Source: Streptomyces venezuelae ATCC 10712
Lineage (GTDB): Bacteria; Actinomycetota; Actinomycetes; Streptomycetales; Streptomycetaceae
Assembly: GCF_008639165.1 (NCBI RefSeq)
Contig: NZ_CP029197.1
Span: forward strand, 6,576,001 to 6,640,000
Reading direction: 5' to 3'
Length of the DNA stretch: 64,000 bases
Under the pieces are notes generated by a model that searched no databases, was not told the DNA's origin, and worked only from the letters and a program-made list of their open reading frames with translations. The number at the start of each line of letters is the position of its first letter. Position 1 is the first letter of the stretch. Made by a program: the position numbers and the translations under genes. Shown here piece after piece: positions 10,299 through 20,703 of this stretch.

Positions 10299-11797
10299 CC
10301 CGGTGCCGGGGGCGCGAGCCCGCCTCAGGCACAGTCGGGACCTCCGGCTCAGGATCGGTCGGGCTCTCGGTGCCTCCCCGGACGGCTGTGAATTCTGGCG
10401 CTCATCTGCGCTGCGCCCGCTGGCCTCGGCGCGGATTCGCGTGCCGTTCCTGTTCCCTGCTGACGCGGTGGCGCCTAAGCTCCCGCAGCGCTGCGGGCGG
10501 TCGGCTTGTCCATGTCCCGGCGCTTCGGTCTTGGCCGTGTGTAGACAGATGCGAGGAGGGCACATGCGTCGGAGAGTCTTCGCGCCAGTGGACAGCGAGG
10601 AACTGGTCCCGCCCGGAAGCCCCGCCGGTACCTACAATCTGGATACTCTCCGCGCTGCCGCAGAGCGTCGACGGCGGAGCGTTCCCGTGGGGGTGGGTGG
10701 AATACCGTCGCACCAGATCGGATTCACTGGGGGCGACCGGCTGTACGAGCCCCAACCCATGCGGAACTGAGCCCGTCCGCAGCGCCGGGGACGACGAAGC
10801 CCCGCCCTCCCGCAGGGGGTGGGAACGGGGCCAGTGTCGTGAACGCGAGCAGGCCGTCTTGGCGGGGTCGGTGGCGACGTTCTCCAGATGACCTTCGGCA
10901 GGTCCATGGCCGCGGTCGCCCAGGCGGTACGGCCGGCGGTGAGCTTGCCGGTCTCAGTGTCGATCAGGGTGCCCGCGAAGATGGTGTCCTCAGTCGTGAT
11001 GGAGGTGGCCTTCCTGGTGCGGTCGAAGCTGACCTCGTCGAGGGCGCGGACGGCGTCGGGGATGGGGGTGCCGCCCTTCTGGGTGGTGTAGGTGGCGTAG
11101 ACAATGGGGTAGAGCACCCAGGTCGCTCGAAGGGATCCGCACCAAGCGGTGCGACGACGGTGGCGACCTCCCTGGCTTCGACTGCCTGCCTAGGTCCACC
11201 GAGTCCGAGTGTCGGCTCGCGGTCCGTCCCTCGACTCAAGTTCGCCGCCTTCCTCCACCTCGACTATCCCGGCGCTCGCCAGGCCATGCAGGTCGTCCGC
11301 TGGCGCCGCGAGTGGAGCACCGGGATGCCGACCATCAAGCGGGTCTATCTGATCACTAGCCTGGACGTCTTCGACGCCACCATGGCCCAACTCGCAGCCT
11401 GGATCAGGGGCCACTGGGGCATCGAGAACCGAGGTTGCGCCCCAAGACCGACAGGGGTGCCCTCCGCCAGGCCACTAGCCGACCGAGGCTGTGCGTGCCA
11501 CCTCGGGGCCGTTACAACCGCTGGGCCTCGTTGGTAGCGGACCCGCCGGGATGACCGCAGCGCACCGTGCGTCGCCGCAAGGATCAGTGTCCGCTCCTGG
11601 GCGTAGCGCCGGGGGTCGGTGATGCTCTGCTCTTGCGCGGACAGAGTGTGACAGGGTTGACGATCCGAGCGAGTTGGAGGCAAGCAGCCATCCACAATCA
11701 CAAAATGGGGAAAGTGCCACAGGGACTCCACGCCTCGGCATAGTCTGCAGGAATTACCGCAGGCGGGCCGGGTGGTCCGCCATGCGGCGGAGGTGCC
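10299..11797. other. Decayed, gene-poor region with transposase debris
   Basis: No frame in this 1.5-kb stretch keeps normal Streptomyces codon bias from a plausible start. It holds a recognisable ISAs1-type transposase fragment (separate entry). On the minus strand near 10880-11117, a run of normal-looking codons ends abruptly and may be the remains of another gene. There are numerous partial frames on both strands. I read it as an insertion and deletion scar separating the CHAT pair from the 767/2048-aa pair. Confidence 0.6.
11235..11433 (+). pseudogene. ISAs1-family transposase C-terminal fragment
   Basis: The translation reads GARQAMQVVRWRREWS, then KRVYLITSLDVFDATMAQLAAWIRGHWGIENR. This is the conserved segment of ISAs1-type DDE transposases that ends in the catalytic-Glu block (usually HWGIENxLHWVRD). 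The sequence loses that frame right after the GHWGIEN motif, and no upstream catalytic domain or terminal repeats remain. It is a dead fragment. Confidence 0.7.
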
Positions 11798-14101
11798 ATG
11801 GGTGGGGACCCGCATGTGTCAGCAACGGTCGGCGATCACGGACGAACGGGGGTGCCTGACCCCTACGGTGACCACGCTCTGCTGACCCCCGCCATGACGA
11901 AAGGCCATGACGCCGTACCTGCCGGGGAACGACATCAACTGTCGCGCTATCTCGAAGCGGTGGTTGCCGCCCGCCAGGCACCCGTGCACACCGCTGTCGC
12001 CTTCAACGCCGTGTACTTCGGTTACGACGTCGCCAGCGACGGATACGGGGGCAGCCCGCTACGGCTTGACGACTTCCCTGTGATCACGCTCGGGGGGCGC
12101 GCCCCCGTACTCCCGGTCGGTGCCATGGTGTGCGTGGCTACGGGATCGGACCCGCTCTATGCGGAGATCGTCCACCGCGAGGGCGCACATCCGGAGGTGG
12201 GGGCCCTCGGGGACGTACCGGCTTGGGTGTCCGGGGCACCTGTCGGGGCCGTGGGCCCCGGCAGGCCGGCGATCGGCGAGGCTCTCCGCCGAAGGGAGCT
12301 CCTGGTCCCGGATTTCCATGCCTTCGGCCCGGCGCTGAGTCTTTCACCGGCCCAGCTCCATCGCTTACGCGCACGCCGCCGCTGGATCAACGAGGACGGG
12401 CACGTCGTCGTCGACGTCTCCTACCCGTCCCCGGAGGCGGCTCGGTACGACGACCTGACGGCCTACGCGGACCACCTCCTGACCACGGCGCGGGAGCAAC
12501 TGCTCAGCCCCTACGTTCCCGTGTCCCTCGCCGAACTTGTCGGCGCTACGGGCGATGAGGAACTGCGAGCGGGTCTGCTCGGTCTGCTGGACACGGTGCG
12601 GGGAGTCCTCGGCTCCAGTGCCACCCTGCGTACGTGGGGCCACTACGCCGTGACCCGAGCCTCCCTCGCGGAGTGCTGGGGCGATACCGGCCCATTGGGA
12701 GGCAACGACCTCAGGTCCCTCGCCGCAGCGGTGGAACACGCGGCCGTTCCGTCGAGGCGGCGCCACGGGCTCGCCACGCCGGTCACGGTGTACACCGCGG
12801 TGGGACCGCGGCTTCGCCAGTTCCCCGGTGCGATCGAACTGCTCAGGGGAGTGGGATACGCCGCAGCGGTCTGCCGGGCGAATTTGACACTCGCCGACGT
12901 CGTCCGAGGCGACAGCGACCAAGGCCTGTTCGAGAACAGTTCCCGGATCACGCTCGACGACGCCTTCGAGAGCGGGGGCGTCTGGCGGTCTCATCACCCT
13001 GGCGATGCGGACGTGCCCAGAGACCCCCTGCTCCCCGCCGGGCGTGGCTGGGCGTCGACGCTTCCCGAACCGCCGGAGCCGGAAGCGGGGATGGATCAGG
13101 AAGCGCAGATCGATCCGGTCGATCTGCCCCTCGCCGACGATGCCTTCCTTGGCCTCGGTGAACTCCTGCGGAACGACGCGAAGGAGGTCGCCTGGCGGTC
13201 GCCCCTACGCCTGGCACATCTCATCGACGGCTGGTTCCCCCTGCACCCGCACGTCGCAAGCGAGCTCCGCCGGTCCCACGGCCCACGCCTCGCGACACAC
13301 CTCCAACTCGACCATCCGGGCCAGACACTGACCGCACAGGAGGCGACTCAGGACGTCTCCGCCGAACTCGATGACGAATCAAGCCGTTTGACGGGAATCC
13401 ACTGGCCCCACGACTTCTTCCCCGGCTTGATGCTGGAGCTGCGCTGGCTCCGCGCCGAAACAGTGATTCGCGTCGCCACGACCCCGCTCACGGATCCGGT
13501 CCACGTCGACGACCGCATGATCGGGCACCGGTACGACCCCCGGGTGCTCACCAGGGAGGGAGCCCCGGGCAGCGATCGCCACGGCGACAGCGCGGTCGGT
13601 CTCGGCCCCCGGCAGCTGGTGATGCGCACCGTACGCCGCTGCGGGCTCCTGACCCTGGACGGCCATGCCCTACTGGACCGTTCGGTCCTGCCGAGTGCTG
13701 TATACGGGCGTCGACCGGCACGGTCCCAGGCCGTCGCTCTGGAGGCGGCTATCGCGGAACTGTTGGCTGTGCGACTCCTGGAGCCGGCCCTCGGCAGCCG
13801 GGATGCCTGGGGCCAACCGCACTACCCGGCGCGCGACGGACAGCCGACCATCCCGCTCATCGGCTACCGCCCTGCACGACGAAGGGTGATACGCCCATGG
13901 GGCAGCACGGAATCCGACGGCCCTGGCCTACTCGCCCTCCAATTCGTCGCCGGTCACTTGAGGCGCCTCCGGCCGGGCTGCTCGCCCAGTGAGGTGCAGC
14001 GAACGGCCTTCCGCGAACACTGCCGCAGGCTCGGTAAGGCGGACGGCTGGGAACTGCCCCACGGCTACACGTTCGTCACCGAGCACACACGCGGCCACTG
14101 A
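11798..14101 (+). CDS. Large hypothetical protein, first gene of a candidate two-gene system
   Basis: This 767-aa soluble protein matches no family I recognise. It has no signal peptide or membrane segment. Residues 45-160 look like an alpha/beta region (VHTAVAFNAVYFGYDVA..., PVLPVGAMVCVATG). The middle is helical, residues 410-440 are an acidic/proline linker, and a second globular part (about 445-765) contains the distinctive LRLAHLIDGWFPLHPHVASELRRS and IHWPHDFFPGLMLELRWLRAET stretches. The ATG at 11798 is chosen for its strong ribosome site CGGAGGT (11788-11794). A TTA codon at 12365 implies bldA dependence. The next gene, on the same strand 113 bp on, encodes a 2048-aa NTPase, so the pair probably works together. 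Confidence 0.7.
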   Translation: MGGDPHVSATVGDHGRTGVPDPYGDHALLTPAMTKGHDAVPAGERHQLSRYLEAVVAARQAPVHTAVAFNAVYFGYDVASDGYGGSPLRLDDFPVITLGGRAPVLPVGAMVCVATGSDPLYAEIVHREGAHPEVGALGDVPAWVSGAPVGAVGPGRPAIGEALRRRELLVPDFHAFGPALSLSPAQLHRLRARRRWINEDGHVVVDVSYPSPEAARYDDLTAYADHLLTTAREQLLSPYVPVSLAELVGATGDEELRAGLLGLLDTVRGVLGSSATLRTWGHYAVTRASLAECWGDTGPLGGNDLRSLAAAVEHAAVPSRRRHGLATPVTVYTAVGPRLRQFPGAIELLRGVGYAAAVCRANLTLADVVRGDSDQGLFENSSRITLDDAFESGGVWRSHHPGDADVPRDPLLPAGRGWASTLPEPPEPEAGMDQEAQIDPVDLPLADDAFLGLGELLRNDAKEVAWRSPLRLAHLIDGWFPLHPHVASELRRSHGPRLATHLQLDHPGQTLTAQEATQDVSAELDDESSRLTGIHWPHDFFPGLMLELRWLRAETVIRVATTPLTDPVHVDDRMIGHRYDPRVLTREGAPGSDRHGDSAVGLGPRQLVMRTVRRCGLLTLDGHALLDRSVLPSAVYGRRPARSQAVALEAAIAELLAVRLLEPALGSRDAWGQPHYPARDGQPTIPLIGYRPARRRVIRPWGSTESDGPGLLALQFVAGHLRRLRPGCSPSEVQRTAFREHCRRLGKADGWELPHGYTFVTEHTRGH

Positions 14102-14214
14102 CCGCGAACCCACCCCTCCGCCCCTCTTCCCGCCGTCCTGTTCCTCCCTCCCGGCTCCTCGGCGTCGAGCGAGCCGATTTCCACAGACCAGCCGTAGAAA
14201 CGGAGTAGGCGTAC

Positions 14215-17200
14215 ATGCACGACCGCTACCGCGTGATCACGGGGCCGCCGATGTCCCCGCCGACGGCCTCGGCCGAAGACCTCGAAGGTCTGGCCGCCGC
14301 GCTCAACGCCTTGGACCATCCGGTCGGCGCCGCTCTGAACGAGCTCACGGTCGACATGGTGGAACTCGCCTTCAACTCTCTGCCGCCCAGAGACCGGCAG
14401 AAGTTGCTTGGCGGCCTGGGTATCCGCATGGCAGCCCCTCGGCGGGCGGGTAAGGCACTGTGCCAGGACGTTCTCTCCAGGCTGCGGCGTGACGCCCGGC
14501 AGCACACCTGTAGCTGCGGTATCAGGGACCTCACGCCCACCGTATTGGACCAGCTTGTTGAGGTCGCCTTCGCCCGGAACGGAATGAGCGTCTCGGAGCC
14601 CGTTTCTCGATGGGGCGCGACGCTGCTCCGAGCCGCGGTGTTCGCTTGGTGCAACGCCTCCGTCGCCGACGCTTACCTTCTAGCCTGGGCGGCCGACCAG
14701 GACTGGTTCATGGAGACTGCCGACGAGGAGGAGTCCGTACGCCTGGCCGCCGTAGCCAATGAGGCTCGGTTCGTCCTATCGGCATACCCGGACTTCGACG
14801 GCGTACGGGACGGCGCCGAGCGGCTGTCCGCGAGGGGCGGTAAGAGGAACCCGGTCGTCGTCGCTGACGGCCCGGGCAGGAAGGCTGCCGCTTCCGAGGG
14901 CGCCGCGCCGGAGTGCGGCGCCCCGCACGAGGTGCCCGCGACCGTGTCCGAGCACGCCCGTGCCGAGCGGGGAGCGGGCCCGGAGGAGGCCTGCCGACAG
15001 CTGGAGTCAGCTCTCACGGGGGCACGGCGAGCCGCGGAGAACGTCACCGGCGCAGTCGCGGACGGTCGTCCGCCGCATGACGAGGACCTGGCCGCGCTTG
15101 GCGCGCTGGGCGCCGTCTTCGACAGCGCCGACGCCGTGTTTCGCGCGGCGGGGATGGATGGGGTGCCCCGCCGGCTGGAGGACATGGCGGAGGCCGCACG
15201 CGAATACCAGGAGGTACGCGACCTCGACCACCAGGCACGCGAGACGCTACGGGAACTGCTGGACGTCACAGGTCTGCCGGACACCCCTGCCGACTTCGCG
15301 GCCGAAGCCGTGCGGGGAGCGACCCGCCGTTTGCTGGACGCGGCGGTGTGGGACCAGACGCAACGCCAAGAGAGCGCCGCACTTGCTGACCTGGCACGAC
15401 TGATCTGTGAGGGACGACAGGCGTACACGGCGACGGAGATCCTGGCCCTCCAGGACCGGATGGTGCGGGTGTTGCCCGCGTGTGCCATGGCGATGGTCAT
15501 GGCCCATGATCTGGTGCTGGTCCAGCCGGACGAGGCCGTCGCGGAGTCGGGCGGCCCGGGCGCCCTCGAAGGCGACGCCGGTGGAGTCGAGGAGCCCGCC
15601 GTCGACGACACAGCCACCGAGCGCGGTGAGCCGGTCGTCGAGGAGAAGGACGACAGTCCGTCCGAGGTGCCGCACGGCCGTGCCGCCGACGGACCCCCGC
15701 CCCACGCCGTACCCGCACCGGAAGCCTCGGCCCTGACGCCTACGGCCGGTTCGCTCGACACCAACGACGTACCGGCCGCGACCCTCACCGACGTGCCGAC
15801 GGCACCCGCCAAGGTCCCGGAAGCGGACCTCCCTGCCGCGCCCGAACCCGCGCCCGAACCCGCTTCCACCGCGTCGCGCGGCGAGGACGCTCCGCCCGTG
15901 GGGCCGGCCCTGGAGGCCCTCGCCCCCGCCACTGAGGAGACGTCCGACGAGGCGGCGACGGAGCGGGTCCTGACGCGGCTGGTCGTGGAGCGGCGCTTCG
16001 GACTTGCCCACCACGTAGCGAGTGCCGTCGGTCACCCCGAACCGCAGGTGACGGTGTTCCGCCTGGCCGGTGCCGCCGGGCTGCTGACGTCCGGTGACAG
16101 CCAGGGAGCTCGGCTGATCGCCGACCTGCTCCAACGGTACGGCGGGCACGCCGGCCGAGACGCGGAAGGCAGCGAACTCCTTCTCCTGCCCGCCCTGCTT
16201 CGTACGGCGTTGATCACCGGGGACCATCTGGCGGGCGCCCAGCTGAAGGCTCTGGCGCCCAGGCTGCCGGAACGGCTGGCGGAGACCGCGACTGCGGTCG
16301 CCGACCGCACCCTCAGCGGCGCACTGATGATGGCCTCGCCGCTGGTGGTCAGCGCCGACATCTCTGGGGCGGAGGCACGGCTGCGGGAGTTGCTGGAGCA
16401 GTGCCGTGCCCTGCTCGTGCCGCCGAGGCTTCGGTTCGCGCGGGCAACGGATATCGCGAAGCGCTGGCTGTCCGACGACGGGCTGCTCGGAACGCTGCTC
16501 ATGACCGTGGCCGGAGACCACCGGGACGGGGTGGCCGAGGTGCGTGAGCAGGCCGACCGCCTGTCAAAGTTGCCCGAGGTCAGCAACGAGATCGATCGCA
16601 TGGACCGCAAGCACCGCTCGCCCAGCGGCAAGCCGCTCCAGGGCTCCGGGCGGCAAGACCTGGTGCATCTCGTGGAACGAGCCGTCAGCCTGGCCAAGGA
16701 GTGGTGTCTCGCCGTCGACACCATCCGCCGTGGTGACCGCTCCGACGGCAACCGGGCGGTCAAGGAGATCTCCTCCCTGCGCCGCTCCCTGCTGGAGAGC
16801 AGGGAGGAAGCGCTGGGCGAACTGGAGCAGTTGGCGCGGGGCTCCGTCGCGGTCAAGGCCGCGACGGCCTGGGCCGCTCGCGCCTCGATGGAGGAGCTGT
16901 TTGCCCTGCTGGCCGATGGCACGACGACCACGCGGACCGACGGTCCGGTGGACACCGAACTCGTCCTGGATGCAGAGCTGCTGAAGGTGTGTGACCGCCG
17001 CGGCGAGCGGCCTTCGCTCGACCTGCTGCTGGCTGCTGTCGACCGGGGCTGGGAGGACGGCCTCGCCGAGCGGATCGCCCACGATGCCTTCGGCGCGGCC
17101 TGTACGCTCGTCGAGCTGGCGGAACGAGGGCTGCTGCCCGGTGCGCGGGTCGGGGACTTCACTCCACCCGCGGTGGCCGAGATTGATGCTCAGGTGGCCG

Positions 17201-20200
17201 TCCGGCGCGCTGAGCTGCGCGGGAATCACGACGACCTCGTCGCCGAGCTGCACCGCGCGCAGGCCGATGGCGCCGTGACCGACGACCAGGATCTCCGCGT
17301 CCAGGAACTCCTCGCCGATGCGAAGGACCGGCTCGACGGCACCGAAACGTACGACCTGGTGGACGTGCGACGAGCACTCGACACCGTACGGGGCGACCTG
17401 CCCGCCTTCCGGCAGCAGGCCGCCGACCGAATCCGGGCCCGGCTCGACGCCCTCGACCCCACCGAGGAGCAGCGCGCGCAGGTTCTGCGGCACCTGGACA
17501 CCGGTGGCCTGGCAACGGCCGCCGACCTGGTCTACTTCCTGGAGATCGGCGAGGACGTCCCGGAGATCGACGGTGGCGAGTCCCACCTGACGGAGTTCTT
17601 CCCTGCTGTGCCGGACGGGCTGCCCAAAGGTGTCGACCGTGCCCTAGTCGACCTCGTCCGCTCCGGCGGGACACACCCGGGCATTCCTATCCTGGACTAC
17701 AGCGCGCTCTCGACCGACGAGGCGGCCTTGGCGGCCGACGTCCTCGACGAGTGGCGGGTGCTGGGGGCGACCGAGCCGAAGGACCGGCTCGACGTGTCCG
17801 CGAGGCGGCAGCTGCCGCCGCTCCTCAAACTCCTCGGCTACGAGGCCAAGAGCGCCAGGCCGCTCGACGAGCGGTCCCCGCACCTGCGCCGACGCGAGTA
17901 CCGCCTCTTCGAAGCGACCGAGGTGGAGATCAACGGCAGGGCGAAGGCTCCCGCGTTCGGCTCGCAGATCCGGGAGCAGGGCGGCAGCCTTCGCGTACTG
18001 ATGGTCTGGGGCCGCCCGCCGGCCAAGGTCGTCATGAGCCTGGCGGAGCGCGACAACAGCGGAGCGAGCCTCCTCGTCCTCTACTTCGGGACGCTGGGCC
18101 GCGAGGCGCGCGGTGAACTCGCCGTCGGCTCCGGCCGACTGCAGCCGATGCTGGTCGTGGACGACGCCGCACTGGCCTACCTCGCGGCGCGGGGCAACCG
18201 CCAGGTCAGCACTGCCACGCAGACTCTGCTGCCGTTCTCCGGCGTCAACCCGTACATCCGAGAGAAGCGCGGCCGGATCGGCGGCGAGATGTTCTACGGC
18301 CGTGACGCCGAGCGCAAGAGCGTCCTGGACCGGCACGGCACGCAGGTCATCTTCGGTGGTCGGGGGCTCGGCAAGTCCGCCCTGCTCAGTGATGCCGGGG
18401 AACGGTTCGAGGAACAGCGTCCCGGCTATCAGCTCGCGGTGTATGTGAACCTCGACCAGGAGAACATCGGCAAGGGCAGCTCGCTGGGACCGGAGGCGCT
18501 GTGGAGCGTCCTCGACCGGGAGCTGCGGGCGGCCGAGGTGCTGAGCGGGCAGCCGAGCCGCCGGTCGCGGCAGGACATCTCCGATCGGGTCCGCGCCGGC
18601 ATCCGGGCCTGGCTCGACGGGGACTCCCGTAGGCGTCTGCTGGTCCTGCTCGACGAGTGCGACCAGTTCTTCGAGGCGGACGCTCCCCGCTTCGACCAGA
18701 CCAAGAAGCTCAAGGGCCTCGGTTCCGACACCAAGGATCGCGCCAAAGTCGTCTTCGCCGGTCTGCACTCCGTGCAGCGCTTCTCCAAGCTCGCCAGCAA
18801 CGGGCCGTTCGGCCACCTTGCGCAGACCCCGAAGGTGATCGGTCCACTCGCCCCCCAGTCCGCCGCCGAACTGCTGGTCGACCCGATGCGGGCGCTCGGA
18901 TTCGAGTTCCAGGACATGGATCTCGTCAACCGGGTGCTCGGATACTGCTCGTACCAGCCTTTCCTGCTCCAGATGTTCGGCCACCGGCTGGTCGAGGTGA
19001 TGCACCGCAAGCGAGCGCGGCGGGGAGCCGAGGGGCCTCCGTACTCGGTCGAGATCGCCGACATCGAGGTCGTGGAGTCGGACACCGGGCTCAGGGACGG
19101 CATCTCGGCGGCGTTCAAGGACACCCTGAGCCTCGACCACCGCTACGACGTGATCGCCAACGTGCTTGCCTTTCACGCGCGCCATCGCGGCCTTGAGGTG
19201 CGGCTGAGCGACGCCGAACTGCGCGAGGAGTGCGAGACGTTCTGGCGCAAGGGCTTCGAACAGCTCGACACCGAGGGATTCCGCGCTTACCTCTCCGAGA
19301 TGGTGGGCCTCGGCGTGCTCGCACCCAACCACGACGGGCAGGGCTGGCATCTGAGGGGTCCGAACGCCCTGCGCATGATCGGCACCTCCCACGAGGTGGA
19401 CGCTCGTCTACTCAGGGCCGAACACGACTGCGAGCTCCAGGAGAGCATCGTGCAGGAGGGTCGTCCTGAGCTGCTCGACGGCCGGCCGGCTCCGCTCACC
19501 ATCACCCAGCTCGATGACCTCCTCGGCGAGCGGTCCAACCAGACGAGGGTCGTCCTCGGCACCACGGCGACGGGTGTCGGCGATGTCAGCGACACCCTCC
19601 GTGAGATTGCCGGGCGCATCGCCGACTGGGTGCTGCCGCCTGTCGGTAAGCCCAGCGTCTACAAGCAGGAACTCACAGGAGGACGCCCCCGGGAACGACG
19701 CGTGGTCATTAGCGACTTCGCCCGCTACCCGGACGCCCGGCCCGAGGCCCCTCGGCAGGCTGTCGACTTGGCCGAGACGCTGCTGCCCGCCACGCCGGGG
19801 GTAACCCGTGCTGTGGTCGTCGTCACCGATCCCACACAGCTGGGCCTGTGGCGGCCCCTGCTGACGAGCACCGAACTCACCTCGGCCGCCCCCGTGGTGC
19901 TGCGCCGGCATGACCGCCGCAGTCTGCGCGGCTGGGCCCAGCGGGTCGAGAAGTTCCACACGGAGGACCGCCTGGCCCGTCTCCACGAGCTGACCGGAGG
20001 CTGGCCGATCCTGGTTGATCGGGCCCACCGCCTCCACGGCGAACTGGGTGATCCTGACGCGGTGCTGCACCGTCTGGCCCATTTGTGCGCGGACCGGACC
20101 GAGGCTCGTGCTTTTGCCGAGGCGACCGGCGTGTATGCGGACCCGCTGCTCGTGACCGGCTACCGGTCTCTCGTCGAGGAGTTCATGGAGAGCCCGTTCG

Positions 20201-20361
20201 ACCTGGAGAGTGCGGTGACCGCTGTGGCGTTCCGGATCGAGGACGAAGACGAGGCCCGCTGGATCGTGACCTGTCTTGATGCCCTCCAGGCGTTCGAAGC
20301 CCAGGGCAACCAGTTGTGTCTGGAGCCGCTGCTTCGGAGGTGCGTGATGCTCCAGGAGTGA
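14215..20361 (+). CDS. Giant P-loop NTPase protein (2048 aa), candidate conflict-system sensor
   Basis: Residues 1-200 form a helical domain with a CSCG cysteine pair. About 200-450 are helical and coiled-coil-like, 450-590 are a disordered Ala/Pro/Glu/Thr linker, and 600-1150 are long helical segments. Around 1330-1580 is a STAND/AAA-type NTPase: an NPYIREK...GGEMFYGRD entry, Walker A GGRGLGKSAL (Lys about 1387) and Walker B LLVLLDECDQ (Asp-Glu about 1480-1481). A winged-helix-like tail follows, then a second, Walker-less NTPase-like block (about 1800-1960: VVVVTDPTQLGLW, LHELTGGWPIL). That order is what one expects of a signal-sensing switch protein. No nuclease, protease or membrane effector is evident in it. 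The ATG at 14215 has only a weak AACGGAGT upstream. Confidence 0.75.
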   Translation: MHDRYRVITGPPMSPPTASAEDLEGLAAALNALDHPVGAALNELTVDMVELAFNSLPPRDRQKLLGGLGIRMAAPRRAGKALCQDVLSRLRRDARQHTCSCGIRDLTPTVLDQLVEVAFARNGMSVSEPVSRWGATLLRAAVFAWCNASVADAYLLAWAADQDWFMETADEEESVRLAAVANEARFVLSAYPDFDGVRDGAERLSARGGKRNPVVVADGPGRKAAASEGAAPECGAPHEVPATVSEHARAERGAGPEEACRQLESALTGARRAAENVTGAVADGRPPHDEDLAALGALGAVFDSADAVFRAAGMDGVPRRLEDMAEAAREYQEVRDLDHQARETLRELLDVTGLPDTPADFAAEAVRGATRRLLDAAVWDQTQRQESAALADLARLICEGRQAYTATEILALQDRMVRVLPACAMAMVMAHDLVLVQPDEAVAESGGPGALEGDAGGVEEPAVDDTATERGEPVVEEKDDSPSEVPHGRAADGPPPHAVPAPEASALTPTAGSLDTNDVPAATLTDVPTAPAKVPEADLPAAPEPAPEPASTASRGEDAPPVGPALEALAPATEETSDEAATERVLTRLVVERRFGLAHHVASAVGHPEPQVTVFRLAGAAGLLTSGDSQGARLIADLLQRYGGHAGRDAEGSELLLLPALLRTALITGDHLAGAQLKALAPRLPERLAETATAVADRTLSGALMMASPLVVSADISGAEARLRELLEQCRALLVPPRLRFARATDIAKRWLSDDGLLGTLLMTVAGDHRDGVAEVREQADRLSKLPEVSNEIDRMDRKHRSPSGKPLQGSGRQDLVHLVERAVSLAKEWCLAVDTIRRGDRSDGNRAVKEISSLRRSLLESREEALGELEQLARGSVAVKAATAWAARASMEELFALLADGTTTTRTDGPVDTELVLDAELLKVCDRRGERPSLDLLLAAVDRGWEDGLAERIAHDAFGAACTLVELAERGLLPGARVGDFTPPAVAEIDAQVAVRRAELRGNHDDLVAELHRAQADGAVTDDQDLRVQELLADAKDRLDGTETYDLVDVRRALDTVRGDLPAFRQQAADRIRARLDALDPTEEQRAQVLRHLDTGGLATAADLVYFLEIGEDVPEIDGGESHLTEFFPAVPDGLPKGVDRALVDLVRSGGTHPGIPILDYSALSTDEAALAADVLDEWRVLGATEPKDRLDVSARRQLPPLLKLLGYEAKSARPLDERSPHLRRREYRLFEATEVEINGRAKAPAFGSQIREQGGSLRVLMVWGRPPAKVVMSLAERDNSGASLLVLYFGTLGREARGELAVGSGRLQPMLVVDDAALAYLAARGNRQVSTATQTLLPFSGVNPYIREKRGRIGGEMFYGRDAERKSVLDRHGTQVIFGGRGLGKSALLSDAGERFEEQRPGYQLAVYVNLDQENIGKGSSLGPEALWSVLDRELRAAEVLSGQPSRRSRQDISDRVRAGIRAWLDGDSRRRLLVLLDECDQFFEADAPRFDQTKKLKGLGSDTKDRAKVVFAGLHSVQRFSKLASNGPFGHLAQTPKVIGPLAPQSAAELLVDPMRALGFEFQDMDLVNRVLGYCSYQPFLLQMFGHRLVEVMHRKRARRGAEGPPYSVEIADIEVVESDTGLRDGISAAFKDTLSLDHRYDVIANVLAFHARHRGLEVRLSDAELREECETFWRKGFEQLDTEGFRAYLSEMVGLGVLAPNHDGQGWHLRGPNALRMIGTSHEVDARLLRAEHDCELQESIVQEGRPELLDGRPAPLTITQLDDLLGERSNQTRVVLGTTATGVGDVSDTLREIAGRIADWVLPPVGKPSVYKQELTGGRPRERRVVISDFARYPDARPEAPRQAVDLAETLLPATPGVTRAVVVVTDPTQLGLWRPLLTSTELTSAAPVVLRRHDRRSLRGWAQRVEKFHTEDRLARLHELTGGWPILVDRAHRLHGELGDPDAVLHRLAHLCADRTEARAFAEATGVYADPLLVTGYRSLVEEFMESPFDLESAVTAVAFRIEDEDEARWIVTCLDALQAFEAQGNQLCLEPLLRRCVMLQE

Positions 20362-20703
20362 TGCCGAGGCAACAGCAGGCTTCTGCCCGGCGGTTCCGGT
20401 AGGGGCGGCCCTCGCCGGCCGAGACGACTGGCTGCCTTGCCGGGGACGACTCCAATGTCGAGATGGGCGACGACGAGACCCCGTCTTGAAGGGGTCTCCT
20501 CTGACAGAGCTATCGCTGGCGCGCGAGATGGTCTCTGAAGGAATATCGGTCCAGACATGCGGCCAAGTACTCAGAAGGCGCTGGGTGGGTGGGGGAGAGG
20601 GGTGGCTCTGACCTGTGGGAACGTGTCCAAGGGCCTGCCGTGCCCCAGCACTTCGGGCGATTTCGGGACGGCGAAGGAGTGGCGACCCAGGAGGCCGCCG
20701 CCG
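20362..20703. other. Intergenic stretch after the NTPase gene
   Basis: Apart from a probable terminator hairpin (listed separately), I see no gene, promoter of note or repeat here. The bases are less biased than in the flanking coding DNA. Confidence 0.5.
20475..20498 (+). terminator. Hairpin downstream of the giant NTPase gene
   Basis: An 8-bp stem GAGACCCC/GGGGTCTC (20475-20482 with 20491-20498) with an 8-nt loop lies 114 bp after the stop. There is no T-tract, which is usual for Streptomyces terminators. Confidence 0.5.

Noticed and set aside
10632..11117. Minus-strand frame with a natural-looking start (PIVYATYTTQKGG...)
   Set aside because: Only the first 80 codons look coding, it then turns into Pro/Arg-rich noise, and I cannot place it in a family. 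It is mentioned only as possible debris.
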